NCBI GenBank assembly: GCA_024663395.1 | Contig: JANFAH010000023.1 | Coordinates: forward strand, 744,001 to 808,000 | Reading direction: 5' to 3' | DNA: 64,000 nt | From: Pisolithus tinctorius | Taxonomy: Eukaryota > Basidiomycota > Agaricomycetes > Boletales > Pisolithaceae | Part shown: positions 22,274 to 34,657 of the stretch, piece by piece | Position numbering within the stretch: position 1 is the first letter of the stretch | Layout: each line of letters starts with the position of its first letter | Made by a program: the position numbers and the translations under genes | The notes under the pieces: model-generated | The model's database searches: none | What the model saw: the letters and a program-made list of their open reading frames with translations, nothing else | Told to the model about the DNA's origin: nothing

Positions 22274-23782
22274 GTGGAGAGCGTGCTTTCTGCTAATGAG
22301 GCAGAGGCTAATAAACTGAGACAAGAAAGCTTTCTGTCACAAATGATTTCAAAGTGGACCTTACAACACAATGAAGAACAAAAATGTGCCTTTACAATGA
22401 TAATTGAGCACATGTTGCAGAATGACCCAGAACAGATGTTAATGTTCATCATGGGGATTGGGGGATCTGGAAAGAGTCATCTTATATGGGTGATTGTAGA
22501 TGTGTTTGCACAATGCAGTCACTCCCAACAAATTCTGTTGAGTGCACTGACAGGTAGTGCCACCTGTCTCATCGATGGTTTTACGATCCACGCACTTACC
22601 CTAATGAATTCATGGTCTCTAGGAAAAAATAGAAGACAAGAGGGCAATGTCGACATTGAGGAATTGCAGGAAATGTGGTGAGACATCATGTATTTGGTTC
22701 TAGACAAGGTATTGATGGTCTCTGCAGAACTGCTCTCTGACATAGCAAATCATATAAGTCTTGCAAAGACCGGAGATCCTGAGAGTAAGGATAAACCTTT
22801 CAGTGGTGTCAACATCATCTTTGCTGGTGATATGGCCCAACTTTGGCCTGTAAATGGGACTGCCTTGTATTCACATGCTGTTGTGAATAATTTAGCAAGG
22901 TGCACATTTGAAACAGTGAAAGCTCAGTGGCATTTATTTGGGGCCTTTCTATGGAGATCCTTGACTCACATAGTTCAACTTGTTGAGAACAAGCGAGCTA
23001 GAGAAGATCCTGCTTTTATCAAGATGCTTGGTGAAATAAGATTGGGAACAGCAACAACATCAACTGCCACACCTGCTTCCAATTGGCACTGGTTGCAACA
23101 GAGATTACTTACCAATTTATGTTCAAACTCGAAAGAAGATTTTCTGCATTTATCGGAAGCTCCAATTGTCTTTGGCAAATGTTACCTGCACAATTGTTGG
23201 AATGAGGAAATGGCGAAATCGTTCGCTTGCAATACCGATCAACTGTTTGAATATTGCTATGCAGAACACTTCTGCGATGGGGAACATCTCTCGGGAGAGG
23301 CAGATGAACATTTAGCGATGTTATGACCAAAGGAATCCAAGGATTTCCTTGGTCGACTCCCCCTCCTGCCAGGAATGCCAGTCTTCATCACAGAAAATCT
23401 TTGCATTGCCAGAAAAGTTGTGAATGGTACACATGGGACAGTGTGTGACATCATATGTTCTACAGTGAATGGAAAACATATCCTCAGGTGTGTCTATGTA
23501 TCTGTACCAGCATCTACATTACAGTTGCCAGGTGAGGATGTGCATATTGTTGCTGTCTTTCCTCAAACATGTTCCTTTTCCTATTTTTCCAAGCATGCAG
23601 GGAGATTCTGAATCACCCACCACCAAGTTCCTGTAGTGCCTGGGTGGGCTTTCACAGACTACAGGGCACAAGGCACCACACTTGATAGGGTTATTGTCAA
23701 TTTAGCTAGTGCAAGGGGGGTTCAACATGCATATGTCATGTTATCCCATGCTCACTCCCTTTCCAACCTTGCAATTTCATGA
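22274..23782 (+). pseudogene. Helitron PIF1-family helicase domain
   Basis: Walker A is GIGGSGKSHL (about 22455-22484). Walker B reads LDKVLMVSAELLSDIA (22694-22741), with Lys where the catalytic Glu of DE is expected. Motif III region is NIIFAGDMAQLWPVNGTALYS. The last helicase motif lies near 23655-23760 (YRAQGTTLDRVIVN then YVMLSHAHSL). A stop splits the domain after EELQEMW at 22681 and another follows EADEHLAML. The Walker B change alone should abolish ATP hydrolysis. Confidence 0.88.
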
Positions 23783-25560
23783 CCCTTCCCCACTCACTGG
23801 ACCCTTGGCCATTTGCAACATGATCTTCGTGATGAGTTATGACACCTCGCAAACCTTGATGCCTCCACTGCTGCAACCTTCACTCAGCACCATCCATCCA
23901 CGACAGTGACATCAGCATCCAGTTCATTACATATTGACCTATCTTCTGCTGTGACTTACATGGCCGGTGACTCGACCCCACACTGATGTCATTGTCTACA
24001 TCATACTCTCTTTTCCACATCTAAACTCATTTGGTATCCACTATTTACTTAAACCAGCATGGAAGGTGATTGCTGATTTAAAATCAGGTGCACACATGAT
24101 CTATACACACCATTCCCCCCATGTCTTTCTTACCATCTCCAGGTCACTTACTCAGCACTGACCTGTGGACAGGTGACTTACAAACCATCATCCAAAATCA
24201 CATGCCCGTTCACGAGCTCCAGCAGTGGGAATGCTTCCCCACCTCCCTTTGCCAGATGATTGAATGGGTGACTGTTGCCCAACATCCGAGCACTTCTGAC
24301 TGAAGATGCTCACACCTGCTCATTTACAAGACCTTGCCTGACCTGGAACCATGTGACATGTTGGTCCCAGTGTCCATGTGCATCTACAGATTCCTTGACA
24401 AATTCTGTGTTAGTGATTTCAGAAATTGGAATGGGTCTGCATTCAAAACATTCCTGTCATCACTAATATTAACCATACTTGCAGAGACTGCGCAAGGGCA
24501 GCATATGCTGTAAAAAGCTTATCCATCAGCAGTATGGGTAACATGGCTGTGTGGTGAAATCAAATTGATCACTTGAATCTCGCAGTGACTTTTGCCAGCC
24601 ATGTTCTCAAAATTCCACTCCCATCCATCCAATTTCAGCACCATGTACACATGCAAAGAAAGGTTTTCACCAAGGTATTCCGGGCTTTGTCATTTATTCC
24701 AAATTCATATTGAAACACTAACATTCATTCTCAGCACCTCTTTGATTTGGAAGAATCTCGAGCACAGCATGTTACTCACAATGTAGCAACTCAGAATGCT
24801 CCCATTCCAAGACTTCCAGAGCCCCCTGGGAATGGAATGGGCCACTTGAAATTCTAGAAATGCAAGAAGATGGAAACATAACAGTGATTCATGAGGTTCT
24901 ACTGTCCTGTGGGGATTTTGTTGAGATCAATGCAGAATTCGATCTTGTTATTCGAACCCATGCCACCTGAACCCACTTACATGTCTTCTTAACATGCAAA
25001 CAAATCCTGCACCTCCTATCTGTGCATCCTTCACAGGCTTGTAACTGCCCCTCCCACTTAAGACAAAAAATTGACAGTATCACCACAGCCTACAGGTACC
25101 CCAATAGTGACAAACCCCCCAAAAGAAATCAGATGCATGTGAACCAACCAAATTCCTAGGGAGGTCACCAATGCTGCCCCATCTGAATCAACCACACATG
25201 AGCTGAATGCTGCATTGACTTCACAGCTAATCACCTGCTGTTCTACACCTCCCTTGTAAGCTAAGAATGCCCCCATCTGATCAACTCCCACATTACAATG
25301 CAATTTACAGTGTAATCATAAATAACTACTTAGAATCATAGAGTTCCTTTTCGATGTAATGACTATCATAACATACTATTCTTAACTTGTTTTCTCAAAT
25401 AGAATTGAACAAGGGATTCCATCTCCATTCTATATGATTTGGAACTCTTTTTGCCAGTACCACACGTAAACTCTTCCACAAATGTCCCATCTCTCCAAAG
25501 GCTACCCTCCCCAACAATTCCATCCTGGGGAGAATATGTGGACCCTTGTAACCATTTCTA
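23783..25560. other. CpG-poor spacer after the Helitron, no supported gene
   Basis: Short plus-strand frames occur (for example VPVSMCIYRFLDKFCVSDF near 24370-24420, which looks protein-like) but I cannot assign a family. It could hold accessory Helitron genes in decay. Confidence 0.3.
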
Positions 25561-25599
25561 CCATACATTCACAGCCAATCGCACCGACATCCACCACCA

Positions 25600-26060
25600 T
25601 GGGTCCTAAATGCGACACCTCTCAAAATAAAGATGCATCCCCTCCCAAGCAAATGTGAACAGCTGCCACTTCTCTGGCTTCTCCAGCCTCAACAAACACT
25701 GATCCAGCCCCTCCCCAGACTGCATTGCCAACTTCCTTAACTGCTGCAACACCCACTCTCCCACATCCAGTCCCCTATGAGTTACCCTCATGCAACAATC
25801 CTGACCCATCCTCGTCCCCATTGATGAACACCCTCCCCAGCTCAAGTACCTCTATTACAACTGATGGTCCCTCACCCCACCAAACTACAACCTGTGAAGT
25901 CCAAGAATCGGCTGCCCCCTCACAAGATTCATCTTCTGACAACACACTGCATGCTTCAATGGCAATCACAGGGACAATTGGTGCATTAGGTCCTGCCCCT
26001 GAGCCATGTCTCTTTGACCTCAAGCATGTTTCTACTTGTCCTGAACTGTTGCTAAAGTAA
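25600..26060 (+). other. Pro/Ser/Thr-rich coding-like stretch of unknown nature
   Basis: A plus-strand frame from about 25690 to 26060 is dominated by Pro, Ser and Thr and ends LFDLKHVSTCPELLLK. It may be a disordered protein remnant. A further frame at 26644-26880 (LETHLNCYHQKDENNQWT) is equally unassigned. Confidence 0.3.
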
Positions 26061-27255
26061 GTATCTACAAATGCCAGCATTATCACCTACTAGTCTTAGC
26101 CAACAATGATTTCCTCACCATCATACACTAAGCCATATCAAAATACTCTCCACATATTGTAACAGAGACACTAACACATTTGGGCTTGGTTGCATCTTAC
26201 CTACTGTGACCTGGGGGACAACAGACCCCTATGAAGACCACAGCAAAGTGCTCTGCAATCCAAACATGAATGAACCCATCAACATTTGGCTTCTCAGTCA
26301 TATCACAAGCACTTGGTTCATGAAAAATGGTACACCTGACAGTCAGTGTTCCATCACAATACTTTCTCTGTCATTGAAACTTGGGCAATACAGAAACTGA
26401 CTACTCTCTGAATTCTCTTCCCCAAAGCTGCATATGTTCTCTCCTGTCTGTATTTGAACTAACCTTGACATTCATGATCATTGTGAACAGCTATAAATGA
26501 ACATGACCATGGTCTCCTTCGTACTGTCTGCTGGCAGAGCCCCAGGAGTGGAGGTGCCATATGTCTCTTAACAAATGACATCTTATCCTTTTTCACCCTG
26601 ACCATAGCCCATTCTATTCAGCTGGATTTATGATGCTTGAGAAGTGCTTAAGAGCAAAAGCATGATGTCCAAACTAGATGTCTCCTATCTCCAAAAATGT
26701 GCTCTTGTCTTACTAGAAACACATCTCAATTGCTATCATCAAAAAGACGAGAACAACCAATGGACCATTTCCAAGGCACAATTTGAACTCGAGGCTGTCT
26801 ACCTCCTTCAGGACCCATATCTCCTCAATCCAGAAGAGAGCAATGAAGGCAGAGTGGAAATCACTGGCCTGGCAATTTAAAATCCCCTACCCCACTGTGC
26901 ATCATTAATGATCTTCTCCATTTTCAATCTACTGTTTCTACGACAGATCTTCTTTCAAGGACAGCCTCAAATGCTGTGTCATCATAGACAATCATCCCCT
27001 CCCCATCTTCACATACACAATTTCCTTCATTTCTGAATTTGAAATCACACCTGAACCTCACCTTAATATCATCATTGTCATCTTTTTTGGAGTAAATCCC
27101 CAGCTACTTCATCATCACGTGCAATGACTTCTCCATTCTTCCATTGAAATAGTCAATTAATATAAAACAGAATGTTGAACTCACAACCCCTATCAGTGCT
27201 CATGACCTCAGTTCTCACTTTTTACCTCTCCCTGCATGAAAGCAGTGGACAATGC
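26061..27255. other. CpG-poor spacer with unassigned frames
   Basis: Apart from the short frame at 26644-26880 there is no recognisable gene, repeat or RNA. Confidence 0.3.
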
Positions 27256-29094
27256 TGTGAGTCAAAGTGTGGAAAGCTGGTATAAACCAAACAAATCCAA
27301 CACAAAAGACAAATAAAGCGAGTGTGGTGGTGTGCCTCTGCAGAACCTGGAGTGCAGAAAAATCTAAGTGGGGGAAATTTTGATGGCAGGTGCTCCTAGC
27401 GCAAGTCGATGACAAGTTACACAAGAGCAGATGAACGAGTGATAACTGAATAGGGAATGCTGAACAGAGTGAAGGTGTTCAGCTGAAAGGACTTGGGAGT
27501 AATGTACTTTGATAATACATGTTCCTGGTGCAAGTTGATGACAAGTTATGCAGGAGTGGATGGATGACTAAGCAAGAGTGCTGAGTAGGGTGGATAGGAC
27601 TGCAGATGATGGAAGGTGGTAGATAGACCCTTCTGAATGAGCCTCAACTACCAAATATATGAATGATGACAGATAGACTCTTCCAAATGAGCCTCAACTG
27701 TCAACAACAAGTTCTGCACTGAGAGAGCTGAGCTGACTGACTGGATTGCTTTTTGGTAGCTAAGTACATGGGGTTTATATACCGTGGGGGAAGCACAGCT
27801 TGTGACAAACAAGGCACAAATGCTTGGTAAGTAATGAGTAAGGACTGAGTAATCATGATGAGTAAGCAAGAAATGAAAAGTAAGCAAGCAAAGAGGATTG
27901 GTAAGTATTGGCAATGAACAAGTCAAGGACAGTCAAAATATCACAGTATGAGTCAAATAGAGTCAGAAACTGGGTAAGCACACTGAATCACATTAGGGGG
28001 TGGCGATGCAAGTCAGATCTCAGTGGAGACATCACTGGACCAACAGATTGGATAACAGATAGACAGTGTTTCCAGATGGGGAAGTATTAATTCCAGAAAA
28101 GGACAGCATGAGTCAGGTGTCAAAAGGCTAGGGCATTGGGGGTCTGTGGAGTAATGGGAGCATAGGCAATTGTGTCCCCCACCTACTCATCCTCTCAGCG
28201 AAGTCAATAAATACTTCATGAATGGGGCTCTGATGGAGGAGAGGGAGAAGGGGGGACATCTTCTGCTGGGCCTTGCAGTAATAAGGCAAGATGCACGTCA
28301 TACTCGTCATGAATGTGATCAGGGAGGCTGGAGGACAGTAGATCATACTGCAGCTGTCACAATGTGGGGAGAACAATGGATGAGATTGGAACAAAGACAG
28401 TGCAGGGAGCAGGGAGGAATGATCCATATGCTTCATCAAGTGGGGAGACCAAAACGACCACATAAGACCTTTGTAACTGAGTGACAGACCTGAGGCAACC
28501 AAAGAATGTCCTTCTGGAAGTCATACTGACAAGAAGAACATGCTGACCAAGCTGCATGGGATGGGACAGGGCTGACAGTGAGGGAATGAACCAGGGGGCT
28601 TCAGGACAGAAGCTGGTGGGAACACCTGGCAGATATATGTAGCCATTGTCTCTGGCAAATGAGACAAGTGAGATGATCAATGAAGAGGTGGCCATATCTG
28701 ATGGACTTAGCAAAATGAGCATCTGATGGTTGGAGTGCTGTAGAAATGTGTAGGGTGCGAGGATCCTCTCCAAATTTGGAAGGCAGGATGGCATGGCTGA
28801 GCACTTTAGGCGAGTGTGAGAACAGAGTCAATATCTTTGGAAATGGTGGAGATATGATGAAAACTGGAATGCCATACATGGGTGCTAAAAACTTTTAATG
28901 CACACTGAACTCGCTTCCTCTTTTCTCTCTAGCACTGATGACTTGTTCTTGTGCGAAGGATGACTGCTCACGTCCAGCAGTCTTTCTACACATGAGGGCT
29001 TTAGTCTTCATATGCATGGCATGGGTGCACAACTTGTTGATGAGTTAGGTAGAGTCAGCTGTAGTCATGTCCACAACACCTTTGGTGTGTGACA
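27256..29094 (-). repeat. 1.84-kb inverted repeat, left copy, TG...CA ends
   Basis: Read on the minus strand it begins TGTCACACACC and ends TTGACTCACA, and it matches 35175-37034 on the plus strand nearly throughout. It contains a conserved TATATAAACCCC box and a protein-like frame (GYIYLPGVPTSF, RRTFFGCLRSVTQLQRSY, PLDEAYGSFLPAPC). In this copy that frame is closed by TGA at 28357-28359 where the other copy has CGA. LTR-like ends and a promoter-like box suggest a long solo LTR, but no target duplication is visible. A dispersed gene-bearing repeat is the alternative. Confidence 0.8.
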
Positions 29095-29643
29095 ACACAT
29101 TATCTCTTTTAAAAACCTCAACAATGACATTGAAATTTTAGTATGAAATGATATCTTCCCCATTGACAGCACCCTTTGTGAGACCAATGTCCATGTAAAG
29201 GACTACCACTTCCACATCATTTTCAATTGCCATCACTACTGACACCTGCGATCTCAAGTGTTGTATCTATTTATTCGCATGAGCCCACATGGCCATCCCA
29301 TTCACATTTGGCCTGAGAACGACTTGGATCTCATACTAGAAGCCCTCTTGTTGTATTTCCTGTTCCCCTTCCAATGTTTGATATCAACTGAACAACCCAC
29401 AGATTAAATGACTTGATCCTGAGCCTTCCCTCAGATGATGAGCATCTCCAGAGAAATTAACCTCCTTTAATGTATGAACAGAAACTTTTTCACATTGACA
29501 TTTGCATTCTGCACACATTGAATTCAAACCAACATTTCCTGCTTTTAGAATATGTATGAACAGGAACTTTTTCACACTGAATCTGTAATATTCCAGCATG
29601 ATGTTTCTATGCAGTTGTACAATGACATTATCGATTATCAAGT
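29095..29643. other. Spacer with a short direct duplication
   Basis: The sequence TATGAACAG(A/G)AACTTTTTC occurs twice, near 29475 and 29554. No gene is supported. Confidence 0.3.
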
Positions 29644-30904
29644 TTGCTTTTTAAAAGTACCAACCTGCCCCTAACCTCCCCACCGTCCCCTATACCAATC
29701 TATGATGACATCAAAATTCTCCACCTTAAATCAACCCGAGAGACATACCACCAAATAGCACTCAACATGTTGCCTACAGCCCCACCACCAAACGAATTTC
29801 CTCTCTTCTCATGCATCGACCTCTTACAACTCATTCTCAAGCACTGCAATATGAGAGACTTACTAAGCTTCGCCATGACATCAATCACCAATGCAAAATG
29901 CATCAGGTGGTATCTACAACACCACCTGCAAACCACCTGCAGCCCATTCTTCCCTAATACTAAGATTGTTACAAATGTACTCTTGGCTTGTGATGCCATC
30001 ATATCCAGTTCAGCTGTGCTTCGCATGGTACTCCCTGCAAATGCATGCAATTGGGCTACTCCTGACCTTGACATATTTGTTTCTCGAGACAACTGCATGC
30101 AACTTTACAACTTGCTCCAAAAACATAACTATAACATTGTTTGTGAGCACAGCTCCGATGATGGTAACTACTCCCCCTCCACCATTTTCAGTCACCACCT
30201 TCAGCAACAGACAAAAACTCATCAATGTCATTGTCTCCAAAACCACATCAGCCCTCTCCCCCATTTTTCAGTTCCATTCAACCACCATCATGAATTTCTT
30301 CAGCGCCAACTCCCCATTCTGCACCTACCCATCGCTAACCCTGCACCACTGCACAATGATAAACACTGCGAGCCTCCATGAACAAACCTTCTCTCCCAGT
30401 CACATCCAAGCACTCCTTAAATACAAGTCATGCAGCTTTTGTTTCATTTCCTGTGAAAAAACCCGTCACCCCCCCTTCACTTGCAGATCCCAAGTATGCT
30501 CACTAAATGACCATGGTTGGTTATCTCTCAACTTCATGAGTGTTCCCCGGTGTCACACCCAACCTGTGGCCACATTCTACTGTTTAGGAATTATCAATGC
30601 CATCTGGACACTTGGGGGGCAGGTCTGCAGATCCACTTTGTTATGCATCCCACCCATCCTCCACATCATTGACCAAAGCTCGTACACCATTCTTGTCCAT
30701 CATAATGCAATGTCTCATGCCCATCTACAGCTTTATCATCTTCCACCACACCTGAAAAACCTGTCCCCTACCACACCCAATCATGTTCTGCTGCAAGGTT
30801 CTGTTGTTTGTACTCACTCTTTACTTGCTCACAGTACAGTGCTCCATTTCCTAAGTATCATTCTACACACCCTACAAACATTCCTCTATTTAACTCATTA
30901 TTAG
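29644..30904 (+). pseudogene. F-box-like protein with nucleotidyltransferase-like segment, frameshifted
   Basis: Two overlapping plus-strand frames join into one protein. The first (from 29644) has an F-box-like start, FPLFSCIDLLQLILKHCNMR then DLLSFAMTSI, followed by VLRMVLPANACNWATPDLDIFV. The second (to 30904) continues with FSVTTFSNRQKLINVIVSKT, IFQFHSTTIMNFFSANS and TYPSLTLHHCTMIN. The pattern DLDIF...LINVIV...FHST..MNF recalls basidiomycete F-box-associated proteins with a nucleotidyltransferase-like fold. F-box proteins recruit substrates to SCF ubiquitin ligases. A single frameshift lies near 30180-30190, where PSTI should run into FSVTTF. Function is inferred. Confidence 0.6.
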
Positions 30905-31139
30905 TTTTAAGAGTTCGTTATTAATTCTAAAAAGTTGATAGAATCCTGCCCACCTGTTATGCTTTCATTTGTAAAAAGCTGTAATGATAGATGTCATGTG
31001 CTTATCTGGTTGCATCCAGGGGTGCCCAGAGGGCTTTGGTATGCATACATGTTGTGCCAGCCTTTCTTAGGTGCAAGATGAGATTCATGCAGCACTAAAA
31101 GTGTGACACAGTGTGACATGTGTGACCTCTACAGTCTAC

Positions 31140-31944
31140 CTATGGCCTCCAATAACAGTCCAATGTAGTCTGCTTCATGTTCTGTATTTCCTCCCAGTGC
31201 ATCTCACCACAGAACTTATGAACATGTTGTATCAAGTCCAAAGAAGTGTTTGCATGACTCTGACTGATGCAAGCTGCTTCAAATTTCTCACACAACAGAA
31301 TAATCTCTGCAGGTGACATTGAGGCTGCAGTGGGTTGGACATCTTCTTTGTCATCTGAATCAACTTCAATAATTTCACCACATTTGACGGCCATCTGGTA
31401 CTGGACTGCTGTAGCAATGGCCATGACATTTCTGAATTGATACATGGGCTTGCCAATTTCATTTTCTTCCTGTGGTGTAAGAATCTCATTGATGGTCAGC
31501 AGTACACCAAAAATGTGCTTGCACTCTTGTAATGTTTTCACAGAGTCCTTCAGTTCTTCCTCAGCAGCTGTAAGTTGCAGTGATTGATGAGATGCTGGAA
31601 TTTTGATCATAAGTCCAGTTTGGTGAGTTGCAGCTGTTGCAAGCTTGTTGACTGCTGCCATTGCCTGCACTGCATCACCTTCTGTATTCATGACAGTCAT
31701 GAGCACAGTCTGCCAGTGCTCATCAACATATGATTCACCAAGGAGTTGTTGGAGTTGAGTTTCAGCAATTGGAAGAGATATGCTGTTGTTGGCAGCAAAA
31801 TCTCAAAGGATTCCCCAGGCACAGGGATTGGCATGAGTTGGGTGTGATGATGGTGCCTCAGCTGCTTGGATTTTGGTGTGTTCCTAACAATGCTGGATAG
31901 TTTGGGGTTCAACTGCATCCCGAGCCTCTGTTTCCATAAGCATA
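31140..31944 (-). pseudogene. Unknown protein fragment cut by the Tc1 insertion
   Basis: A minus-strand frame of 188 codons (31706-31140) has an acidic patch VDSDDKEDVQPTAA and helical segments, and appears to continue upstream in another frame (VDEHWQTVLMTVMNTEGDAV, about 31725-31660). It is cut at 31944 by the Tc1 element; the flank resumes at 33566. I recognise no family. Frame breaks suggest decay before or after the insertion. Confidence 0.4.
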
Positions 31945-33565
31945 CAGTGACTTCCAAAATTGATTCAATGTTTGCACATTTTGGGTTGTTTGTTGAATTG
32001 ATCAGGAACAAAGACAAATAAGACAAAAGTGTAAGTTGATGACATAAACCATTTGCACAGGGCTATCCATCAAAAAAAAGATTATGTAATTTGAATTAGT
32101 ATCCATGGCAATATACTTGATTTAAATCACCATGTTATTGAATCAATTTTGGAACTATGTATTGGATTCATCAGAATCCAACCAATATCACATAAAACAA
32201 TTTCAAAAATCATCAAAGATGGTTGCTATGGTTATTGTACCTTAGCAACCATTTCAGTCCAAGCTATTTAACCACTGTCTATGTTGTCAATGCTTCCTAA
32301 CTATACTATGCACCCCATCTCCTCTGCTCAGAAGGCAAACATCATTTCTCTGGCCTGTAGTGGTCATTCTACTCACACTATTGCCTCCAGGCTGGGTATC
32401 AGCCAGCCTACAGTCTCCAGGGTGCTCAAGAACCTTCTTCCTGATTGACAAGCACCTTCTTCTGGACATCCTGCTAAGCTTTCATCCACCTCTCAGCATG
32501 CTATTATTACACAAATCACCACAGGCAAGGCCACCAATGCTGTTGAGGTTACAAAGAACATCAATTCCATAATCTCCAATCCAGTCTCCCCACAAACAGT
32601 CAGAAGGGTCCTCAGAAAACTTTCATTCAAGGCTGTAACAAAGAAGAAAAAACCACTCCTTTCTATAACTCACAGGATGAAGCAATTAGCCTTTGCTCTG
32701 AAATACAAAGAATGGACTGTGGAGGACTGGAGAAGGGTTATCTGGTCAGATGAGACCAAAATCAATAGGATTGGGTCAGATGGGAAGGTTTGGGTGTGGA
32801 AACAGGCAGGAGAGGGGCTTATTGAGAGAGAGATACAGGGAACAGTCAAGCATGGAGGAGGGAACATTATGGTATGGGGATGTATGGGCTGGGAAGGTGT
32901 TGGCCACCTTGCAGAGATTGAGGGGAGGATGGATGCCAACCAATATGTGGACATTTTGGAGAGCCAGTTGCTTCCTAGCTTGGGAGATTCTGGAATTCCT
33001 TTGAAGGATGTTATCATTCAACAGGACAATGACCCAAAACATACCTCCAAAAAGGCCAAGAAGTGGTTGGAGGACAACAATATCAATGCTCTAGACTGGC
33101 CTCCACAGTCTCCAGATATGAACCCCATTGAACACCTCTGGAATCACATCAAACAGGAGCTCAACAAGTATTCAACACAGCCAAAGGGAGTTTGGGAGGT
33201 TTGGGAGAAAGTGGCAGTGGTGTGGAATAATATAGACCCAGGGGTGTGTCAGAATTTAATTGAAAGTATGCCTAGAAGGGTCCAAGCAGTGATAAAAGCC
33301 AAGGGAGGTCATACAAAGTATTAAAATTATCAGTTTCTATATCTCTGAAACACACTTCCAAAATTGATTCAATGACATGGCAATTTAAATTGTATATACC
33401 TTTATGGATACTAATTCAAATTACATAATTCTTTGTTTGATGGATAGTCCTGTGCAAATGGCTTGTGTCATCAACTTACACTTTGGTCTTATTTGTCTTT
33501 GTTCTTGATAAATTCAACAAACAACCCAAAATGTGCAAACATTGAATCAATTTTGGAAGTCACTG
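31945..33565 (+). mobile_element. Complete 1621-bp Tc1-type transposon with long TIRs
   Basis: The element starts CAGTGACTTCCAAAATTGAT and ends in its reverse complement, flanked by TA on both sides (31943-31944 and 33566-33567), as is universal for Tc1/mariner. The terminal inverted repeats extend about 220 bp with few mismatches. Each arm carries the CCAAAATTGATTCAAT motif twice in opposite orientation, at the tip and at the inner end (31952 and about 32138 on the left, about 33356 and 33541 on the right). The transposase occupies the middle. Mostly intact structure suggests recent activity. Confidence 0.95.
32281..33324 (+). pseudogene. Tc1-like DD34E transposase with one premature stop
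   Basis: From ATG at 32281 one frame runs 347 codons to TAA at 33322-33324, broken only by TGA at 32446-32448 (codon 56, likely CGA before). The N terminus has a helix-turn-helix (HTIASRLGISQPTVSRVLK) for TIR binding. The catalytic residues are D in IWSDETKIN, D in IIQQDNDPKHTSK, and E in PDMNPIEHLW, with exactly 34 residues between the second D and the E. Length is normal for Tc1 transposases. The stop removes nearly the whole protein unless read through. Confidence 0.93.
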
Positions 33566-33567
33566 TA

Positions 33568-34657
33568 GCTTCACAAAGATTAATTTTGTAGATCTTGTGT
33601 TGGCCTGCTTCATCCACACATAGTGTAGTCACACTTGGTCACAACACATGGGCAGCCTGTGTGCCAAAACACCAACACTTATATAGACCCTGAGACAGGC
33701 CTGCCTAAATAGATTAGCCAGTACTCATGGACAGGCCCAAGGGACTAAAGTGAGAGCAACATATGTACAGGCCTGTAAGTGCATTACCACAGCATATGGG
33801 AGGGCCCATGGTGGGTAAGGATGTTGAAACATTTAGATGGGCCCATGACTAATTATGTATACTGAGCTGCTGTAAGACATGGACAGGCCCATCCTGGTAG
33901 GTTACACCCCTGTTGCAACATCAAGGCAGGCCTGCCTATCATAACATGGAGAGGGTCACAACATGAGGATGGGCCTGTTTATGATTAGAATACAAAGTTG
34001 GCAACATATGGACAGGCCTGGGAGTAATATCATTTATGGTGTTGCAACATCTAGGCAGGCCCATTCATAATAAGCCATACCCCTGTCACAACATAAAGAC
34101 AGGCCCATCAGTAATGTCATTTCATAATGTCACAACATATAGATGGGCCTGTCAATAGTAAGATGTACCAGTGTTGAAACATAAAGACAGGCCTATCACT
34201 AGTATCATTTAATAGAGTCACAACATAAGGTCAGGCCTGTCAGTAGTATTATGCAACATATGGATGGGCCTGTCCACAGTAAGATGTACCTCTGACAAGA
34301 CATAAAGATGGGCCTGTCAGTAATCTCATGTATAGCATCACAAGATATGGACAGGCCCTTCAGTAGTATTATTTATATCATCACAACATATGGGTGGGCC
34401 CAGCCCCAGTAAGATGTACCCTGTCAAAACATAAAGATGGGCCCATCACTAATATCATTTAATAGAGTCACAACATATGGACAGGCCCTTCAGTAGTATT
34501 ATTTATATTGTCACAACATATGGGCAGGCCTGGCCCCAGTAAGATGTACCCTGTTGAAACATAAAGATGGGCCCATCACTAATATCATTTAATAGAGTCA
34601 CAACATATGGATGGGCCCTTCAGTAGTATTATTTATATCATCAGAACATATGGGCAG
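33568..34657 (+). repeat. GGGCC-core tandem array B, left part
   Basis: From about 33640 units of about 43 bp carry CAACATATGGACAGGCCC- or CATAAAGATGGGCCC-type cores with A/T-rich spacers (AGTATTATTTATAT, AATATCATTTAATAGAGT). This is array family A in the opposite orientation. Units are more diverged at the left edge. It stops at GCAG (34654-34657), one half of the target duplication of the 9.7-kb retrotransposon, and resumes at 44360. Confidence 0.9.

Larger units (their letters stand above)
17943..23782 (+). mobile_element. Helitron remnant (DUF6570, Rep and PIF1 helicase order)
   Basis: Plus-strand fragments over 5.8 kb follow the order of basidiomycete Helitron RepHel proteins: an N-terminal region, a DUF6570-like domain, a Helitron-like Rep domain and a PIF1-type helicase. 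Such elements transpose by rolling-circle replication. Frames change repeatedly. I could not identify the 5' TC end or the 3' hairpin plus CTRR end, so the limits given are those of coding similarity. The left limit coincides with an abrupt change from CpG-rich PSD1 sequence to CpG-poor sequence. Confidence 0.85.

Noticed and set aside
24592..24786. Small genes in the 24-25 kb spacer
   Set aside because: Short frames lack motifs, start context and similarity to neighbours.
28128..28502. Second conserved frame in the inverted repeat (GLSLSYKGLMWSF)
   Set aside because: It overlaps the more protein-like frame and contains low-information Leu/Ser/Pro text; both open frames probably result from few stops in C/T-rich DNA.
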